Origin: Lysinibacter sp. HNR
GTDB lineage: Bacteria; Actinomycetota; Actinomycetes; Actinomycetales; Microbacteriaceae
Assembly (NCBI RefSeq): GCF_029760935.1
Contig: NZ_CP121684.1
Span: 248,001 to 312,000 of the forward strand
Direction: 5' to 3'
Length of the DNA stretch: 64,000 nt
Shown: positions 59,568-64,000 of the stretch, one piece after another
Position numbering within the stretch: position 1 is the stretch's first letter
Layout of the letters: each line of letters begins with the position of its first letter
Notes under the pieces: model-generated
What the model saw: only the letters and a program-made list of their open reading frames with translations
Databases searched by the model: none
Told to the model about the DNA's origin: nothing
Translations under genes and position numbers: made by a program

Positions 59568-60160
59568 ATTTTGTCCTCCAATATATATGTAATAAATGCT
59601 TTTTTAGCTAGGTTATTTCGGGCCTGGAAGTCTAGATAGGTTTCATCGCGCCTGGTAAGGATTTCTTCGAGCCAATCTGGCCTCGTGTCGAGCAGGGAAA
59701 ACGTTTCTTGTGCTTCTCGTACCCGCACGGATAGAGGCGCCCCAAAGCCTTTGAGTAGATTGTCTATGACTATGCCTGTGCGGTCTCTTCCAAGCTGGCA
59801 CATAATAACAAGATCGAAACCCTCAAGAAGGAGTTCCCGAGCCTTTAAGTAAACCGGTTCAGAAAGAACTTTTAACTGTTGGTAGTGAGATAAAAACACA
59901 TTTTCATCTCGATGAATCCTTGGAATTGCAGCGAAATCAGGGTCGTTTAGAGAGTACCGAAGTGTTTGACAGTTTGTTCGCTTGTGTCTGATTTCGTTTG
60001 ATTTTCGTAGGTCGATAATATAGCCAAGAAACGGCAGTGGAAGCGTAGGCAAGCTATCAGTTCCTGCAGCTGCGCGGTACAGGACCCCTTGGTGATCGTT
60101 TGCTCTGGTTCCGCTTATGGGTATTTTTCTAGCGAATTTCAAAGTATCTAAAGTTTTCAC
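59564..60160 (-). CDS. Tyrosine-phosphatase-fold phosphatase (NikL/PolJ-like)
   Basis: 198 residues. Active-site loop CQLGRDRTG (C121, R127) is the CX5R signature of the cysteine-based phosphatase family, of the Y_phosphatase3 type. A conserved N-terminal GVLYRAAAGTDSL segment also fits. In nikkomycin and polyoxin clusters a phosphatase of this fold removes the 5'-phosphate after ring closure. Coupled to the radical SAM and TruD-like genes by ATGA overlaps. Confidence 0.82.
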   Translation of the reverse strand: MKTLDTLKFARKIPISGTRANDHQGVLYRAAAGTDSLPTLPLPFLGYIIDLRKSNEIRHKRTNCQTLRYSLNDPDFAAIPRIHRDENVFLSHYQQLKVLSEPVYLKARELLLEGFDLVIMCQLGRDRTGIVIDNLLKGFGAPLSVRVREAQETFSLLDTRPDWLEEILTRRDETYLDFQARNNLAKKAFITYILEDKI

Positions 60161-61245
60161 TGCGCTTTAGCCCCAATGACGCGAAGAAACTGTGCAATTG
60201 CCATAGTTGCGTATGAGCCAGAGGGCAAAAAGAAACTTATCGTTGCGCAGTATTTTCCAGGATGCAGGGAATCTTCTTTGGGGGCTTCAAGATGGAAAAG
60301 CGTGTTTACACGTACGGCTCGTTCTTGATGAAGCGCAGTTGGTGAACTATTGACTAAACGTACGGTTGTGTAGGGGGAGGCCAGGGGTAAAGACGCAAAA
60401 TTATCTTCCTGTGGGAAGCTGTATTCAATACCGTCCCTGTATACTTTTTCAACAGGTGATATCTCCCGTAATCTGTCTGCGACTGATGAGTTCCAGAGGA
60501 AAGAATAATGTGCAGACCGATAGAAACTAGTAATACGTTGGTCCAGGGAGTCAAAAAAGTCAACAGCAGTTCCTGTATGCTGCTGTGCCGCCAGAGCTTC
60601 CGCTGATCCCGAGGCTGCTACTAACGGGAGAGCATTATCAAACTCTTTGTCTTGAAGATATTTTCCGATTAAATGTGTTTGTGATGGTCCCGTTGGAACA
60701 CCAAATCTTTGAGTATCGTAATAATTAATAAATTCAAAATGACGCTTTGATTCTGTTGGCCAGTAGGCCAAGTCGCTCTCGGCGATGTTTCGAACCGTAA
60801 TGTTAAAACTGTTGCCAAAGAGGTCTCCTACGCTAATTGGCTCGCGGCTCGTTCCTATAAAGGTCACCCGAAGATACTTATCCTGGTCAGTGAAAAGCTC
60901 ATCTTTGTGTAGTGTGGAGGTCTCGGGAATACTGAAATACTGATGGGTGATTGCGTTTTCATCTTTGAGTCCGGCATACCCAATTTTTTCACGACCTATA
61001 TTGAGGGCATCGGCGATAAACCCTATCGCCTGGAAGGTGGTCAAATTACGTTTTGATACAAGGAAAATGTTGTAGCGAGAATCAAGGCTGCTGATTTGTT
61101 TGTTGGCGCTTGTTCTAGATTCCAGATGAAACCGTGGCGTTTCATGCACAACAAAATCTTCAGGTGTTGTTTTCAGTGCGGCGTCTGCAAGGGGTGGAGT
61201 GAATTCTGGTGGTATTCCAATAATTGAATCAGGAGTAGGACTCAC
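60157..61245 (-). CDS. TruD-like pseudouridine synthase (MalD/PumJ-like)
   Basis: 362 residues from a GTG. The start has PEDFVVHE; the catalytic motif GYAGLKDENAITHQ contains Asp95; and NYYDTQRFG is the second TruD signature. These are uncommon in actinobacterial core genomes, where tRNA uses other pseudouridine synthases. In malayamycin MalD makes 5'-pseudouridine monophosphate from UMP, and PumJ does so for pseudouridimycin. It would provide the C-C glycosidic bond here. First gene of the minus-strand operon. Confidence 0.88.
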   Translation of the reverse strand: MSPTPDSIIGIPPEFTPPLADAALKTTPEDFVVHETPRFHLESRTSANKQISSLDSRYNIFLVSKRNLTTFQAIGFIADALNIGREKIGYAGLKDENAITHQYFSIPETSTLHKDELFTDQDKYLRVTFIGTSREPISVGDLFGNSFNITVRNIAESDLAYWPTESKRHFEFINYYDTQRFGVPTGPSQTHLIGKYLQDKEFDNALPLVAASGSAEALAAQQHTGTAVDFFDSLDQRITSFYRSAHYSFLWNSSVADRLREISPVEKVYRDGIEYSFPQEDNFASLPLASPYTTVRLVNSSPTALHQERAVRVNTLFHLEAPKEDSLHPGKYCATISFFLPSGSYATMAIAQFLRVIGAKAQ

Positions 61246-61343
61246 GTTATATACCTATCGTCGTTGATGGTTCTGGCTTAGGAACTCACCTTAATCTGGT
61301 TAAGATTTTGCACACGTATGCCCAGAGGTTTTAGACTTACACA
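61246..61343. promoter_or_regulatory. Divergent promoter of the biosynthetic cluster
   Basis: Plus side: TTGCAC (61308-61313), 18-base spacer, TAGACT (61332-61337), and ATG at 61344, so a leaderless mRNA is likely. A palindrome CTTAA-TCTGG-TTAAG lies at 61290-61304. Minus side: TATATAA just before the GTG of the truD-like gene. One operator could control both operons. Confidence 0.6.
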
Positions 61344-62678
61344 ATGCCATCATATAATATCAAAGGGGGAAAACCTTTGATAGGGGCTGTCCAACCAGAA
61401 GGCTTTAAACATGCTTTTGTAACCGTTCTTGCGGCTTCGTTCCTTGGTCAGCATGACGTTACAATCGCTGGGGCTCCAACGACACAGCTAGAAGCAAGTA
61501 CTCTTTTAACGTTGCTCGAGGCTGTTGGGGCATCTGTTTCAGTAAAAGATGATAAGGTCTCGCTTGGAATTAATCAGGTCTCAGGGAGTTTCCCTCAACC
61601 CTTATACCAATCAATCCACGGTAGTCTCTATCTCGTCCCTGGTCTGCTCGCACACACGGGAGAAGTGACAATGCACCCCGCAGGTGGGTGCGCCATAGGT
61701 AATGGTGTTGCCGGAGGGCGTCCAATGAGTCACTATTTTGAAGTGTTAAGGCGATATGGTGCAATAGTGGACGTAACGACTGGCTCAGTCCGGATGCCTG
61801 TCGGAGGTCTTCGTGGCACCGTAATTGACCTGGTTGATTTCGTAGACGATCCCCAACTTATGACCGGGCCTTTGTATTCAGGTGCAACTAAGTTTGCGAT
61901 CCTTTGCGCAGCGATCTCTAGTGGTGTTTCAATAATTCGGAGCGCGTATCCTAAAGCTGACGTGACAGAGATGGTTCGAACGCTTCAACTTTTAGGGGCA
62001 GATATCGAAATAGATAGTGAGCAGGATATCATGCGCATCCAATCAGGCAGTCTGCTTTCCGAGCGCCGTAATGTTGTCCATCATCTCATTTCAGATCCGA
62101 TGCAGACGCTTACTTGGCTAGTAGCTGGTGTTATGACGGGAGGGGATGTTCATATTGATGCTCATGATGTCCGCATTCTCAGACAGAGCATGCAGGCAGA
62201 ATGTGAAGCTCTCACGAGAATGGGCTTTGAGATCCACGAGTCAGCTAGAAGTCTCTCGATTGCCAATGGTGCTCGACCCATTAAAGGGATTGACCTTAAG
62301 ATTCACTCACGTGGCGTGTTTAGTGATGCGCAACCAATTTTTGCGTTACTTATGACAAAACTGTCTGGCTTTTCGACCATTATCGACACAGTTTGGCGGC
62401 GACGTTATGAGTATGTGCAAGGCCTTAACGCATTGGGGGGTAGTATACGAAAGACTTCATCCGGCATTCGTATTGCTGGAGGGTACCCTCCGTCCATATC
62501 AGATGTTAGGGTCACTGGAACTGATTTGAGAGCTGCTGTCTCATTGGTTCTTGCTGGAACAGCTATTAACGGTACTACTATGGTTTATGGAGTTGAGCAT
62601 CTTGATCGGGGTTTTACGAATTTTGCATCGGTCCTTGAATCTTTAGGTGGTTCGGTGACTCGAGAGGGCTTTGAGTGA
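61344..62678 (+). CDS. MurA/NikO/MalO-like enolpyruvyl transferase
   Basis: 444 residues. Two-domain inside-out barrel with six repeats as in MurA/EPSP synthase. The Cys loop AGGCAIGNGVAGGRP has C116, the counterpart of MurA Cys115. The N-terminal GGKPLIGAVQPEGFKH fits the family start, with Gly/Gln in place of MurA SGAKN. NikO/MalO add phosphoenolpyruvate to the 3'-OH of UMP or pseudouridine-MP rather than UDP-GlcNAc. Context rather than motif decides the substrate; a second genomic MurA is to be expected elsewhere. ATGA overlap with the kinase gene. Confidence 0.82.
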   Translation: MPSYNIKGGKPLIGAVQPEGFKHAFVTVLAASFLGQHDVTIAGAPTTQLEASTLLTLLEAVGASVSVKDDKVSLGINQVSGSFPQPLYQSIHGSLYLVPGLLAHTGEVTMHPAGGCAIGNGVAGGRPMSHYFEVLRRYGAIVDVTTGSVRMPVGGLRGTVIDLVDFVDDPQLMTGPLYSGATKFAILCAAISSGVSIIRSAYPKADVTEMVRTLQLLGADIEIDSEQDIMRIQSGSLLSERRNVVHHLISDPMQTLTWLVAGVMTGGDVHIDAHDVRILRQSMQAECEALTRMGFEIHESARSLSIANGARPIKGIDLKIHSRGVFSDAQPIFALLMTKLSGFSTIIDTVWRRRYEYVQGLNALGGSIRKTSSGIRIAGGYPPSISDVRVTGTDLRAAVSLVLAGTAINGTTMVYGVEHLDRGFTNFASVLESLGGSVTREGFE

Positions 62679-63217
62679 AAGTTCGAAGAATTCTTGTACT
62701 CGGCTCTCCAGGGGTTGGGAAAACTACTATCTCCCGCCTGCTATCAAATAGATTAAGAATTCCGTACATTTCCCTTGATGATGAGTATTGGCAAGCTGAT
62801 TGGGAGCGTCCATCATGCCAGGAGTGGAGCAAAACGCTTAAGGCCATTACAGAGCGTTCGTCGTGGGTTATAGATGGAAATCATGCACGAACCCTTACAG
62901 TACGTGCAAGCAGGGCGGAAGTCGCAGTAATTGTTTCAGCACCGGCGCTGCTTTGCTGTTACCGAATATTGTATCGAGTAGTCCGTATACGCCGAGGGGA
63001 ATATAGCTTGGCACCCAAACGTGTCGCTGCTCAATTAGAGGTCGGTGTAAAAACCTCAGCAAGTAAAGACCTTTTTGAGCTCCTTGTGCTTGCTTTGCGT
63101 TTCCAGAAGAAGACTCTTCCGGAGGTTCTTGGTGTGCTTGCTGACAGTGGAGTTCGAATTGTGCGGGTAACTTATAAGACTAGTGATCAGGAGATAGAGC
63201 GTTTATTACGGGGATAA
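62675..63217 (+). CDS. P-loop nucleotide/nucleoside kinase-like protein
   Basis: 180 residues. Walker A VLGSPGVGKTTIS at 8-20, then DDEYW and WVIDGNHART, the pattern of adenylate-kinase-like 'topology modulation' (FlaR) proteins. Pseudouridimycin clusters also have an adenylate kinase-like gene. It might phosphorylate pseudouridine or a pathway nucleoside; also possible is a self-protection role by phosphorylating the product. Confidence 0.75.
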   Translation: MKVRRILVLGSPGVGKTTISRLLSNRLRIPYISLDDEYWQADWERPSCQEWSKTLKAITERSSWVIDGNHARTLTVRASRAEVAVIVSAPALLCCYRILYRVVRIRRGEYSLAPKRVAAQLEVGVKTSASKDLFELLVLALRFQKKTLPEVLGVLADSGVRIVRVTYKTSDQEIERLLRG

Positions 63218-63218
63218 T

Positions 63219-64000
63219 CTACAGGGTTTTGGGCCGCATTCGTAGAAGAGCTGATCCTAGAGTGCAGAGAACTGCAACTTCTCCGATTGCAGCAACCCAT
63301 AGCGCTGCTGGAATACCAAGCTTTTCCCCGATAAAAGAGATAATCAGGGCGCCGAGCGGCAGGCTGCTCATTATTGCGACTCGGGCGCTTGCGTTTACCT
63401 TTCCCAGAGCTCCCGGAGGCGTGAGTTTTTGTCGAAGGGTTACGAGGGCAATGTTGATGATCGGGGTTCCATAGCCGATCAAAACTTGTGCGGCAAGCAG
63501 AGTAGCCAGTGGGATGCTGGTCCAAGCTGAGAGTGCCAGCAGAATCGTTCCCAAAGCCATTGATGTAAGCCCGAGAGCGACACACTGACCCTCGTGAAAT
63601 TTTTTAGACCAATATGGGTAGGTTGCTGCTCCACAGAATGCACCAACACCTAAAAGTGCGACGCTAATACCAAGTATTGTGGGATTATAACCCAGCGTGC
63701 GTGTCACAAAAAGCACAAAGAGCGCGCTTGCTCCTGCTACAAAAATATTCAAGAATGCCCCGGATGTCACAACTAGTCGAATCTGGCGTGATTGCCAGAC
63801 GAGTCGAAGTCCGGATAGTACGTCTTCAAAGATTTTTGGATTAGGTGAGTCTTTTTCCGTAGGAGGTTGGGGGAGGATCCTGTAGCGCCCCGGTAAAAAG
63901 AGCAGTGCGACAAGGGCGATCAAAAAGGTGACTGAATTTATTGAAATGAGGTATTCAGGTTTGTAGGCGGTGGCGAGTACTCCTCCAAGAAGTGGGCCTG
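63219..64000 (-). CDS. MFS exporter, 5' part beyond the window
   Basis: The visible 260 residues hold six or more helices with the loop patterns of the DHA3/MefA-type major facilitator family (LGYNPTILGISVALLGVGAF, YGTPIINIALVTLRQ). The reading frame continues through 64000 on the minus strand, so the N-terminal half lies outside. It ends 1 bp from the convergent kinase gene. Likely exports the nucleoside product or gives self-resistance. Confidence 0.8.
   Translation of the reverse strand, partial: GPLLGGVLATAYKPEYLISINSVTFLIALVALLFLPGRYRILPQPPTEKDSPNPKIFEDVLSGLRLVWQSRQIRLVVTSGAFLNIFVAGASALFVLFVTRTLGYNPTILGISVALLGVGAFCGAATYPYWSKKFHEGQCVALGLTSMALGTILLALSAWTSIPLATLLAAQVLIGYGTPIINIALVTLRQKLTPPGALGKVNASARVAIMSSLPLGALIISFIGEKLGIPAALWVAAIGEVAVLCTLGSALLRMRPKTL

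Noticed and set aside
61344-62678. Housekeeping murA
   Set aside because: The MurA Cys loop is there, but the substrate-binding start differs (no SGAKN) and the neighbours are TruD-, NikJ- and NikL-like genes, so a NikO/MalO role fits better.

Overview
The window looks like chromosome from a mid-GC actinobacterium. The gene order pgm, pheA, diacylglycerol kinase, serS, Cof-type phosphatase, tRNA-Ser and LytR-CpsA-Psr protein resembles Microbacteriaceae (Micrococcales). Several starts look leaderless and the surface protein carries an LAxTG sorting signal, which fits. The family assignment is an inference from gene content; no search was run.

There are four regions. (1) Positions 1-12.8 kb are ordinary chromosome: central metabolism, amino-acid synthesis, seryl-tRNA synthetase and two tRNA-Ser genes. 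(2) Positions 12,890-51,517 are a complete integrative and conjugative element (ICE) of about 38.6 kb, inserted in the 3' end of tRNA-Ser(GCU). A 25-bp direct repeat of the tRNA end marks both junctions. It carries a tyrosine integrase, a divergent XRE-type control switch, a primase-polymerase replication gene, SSB, a VbhA/Fic toxin-antitoxin pair, an NrdH-type redoxin, a TrwC/MobF relaxase-helicase, a coupling protein, a VirB4-type ATPase, other type IV secretion genes, a CHAP peptidoglycan hydrolase, a lipoprotein, a sortase-anchored surface protein and unknown cargo. It is rich in hairpins, including very long perfect inverted repeats inside coding genes. (3) Positions 51,536-53,335 are an insertion-sequence scrapyard: a frameshifted IS3-family element, a truncated second transposase and an IS256-family C-terminal remnant, starting 18 bp beyond attR. 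(4) Positions 53,391-64,000 are the most interesting part: a compact biosynthetic cluster for what I predict is a C-nucleoside (pseudouridine-derived) antibiotic.

In region 4, eight translationally coupled genes on the minus strand encode a TruD-like pseudouridine synthase, a Tyr-phosphatase-fold phosphatase, a B12-binding-type radical SAM enzyme, a PLP aminotransferase, two related 2-oxoglutarate/Fe(II) oxygenases, a HAD protein and a caspase/CHAT-like protein with zinc-binding Cys pairs. Divergent to these lie a MurA/NikO-like enolpyruvyl transferase with its catalytic Cys and a P-loop kinase, then a partial MFS exporter. TruD-like plus NikO-like plus NikJ-like enzymes is the known logic of malayamycin (MalD makes 5'-pseudouridine monophosphate, MalO adds enolpyruvate). 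The phosphatase, oxygenases and aminotransferase parallel the nikkomycin/polyoxin aminohexuronic-acid branch. A caspase-like member has, to my knowledge, no counterpart in those pathways. The cluster runs off the right edge, so a peptide ligase (NikS/PolG type) and further genes may lie beyond it.
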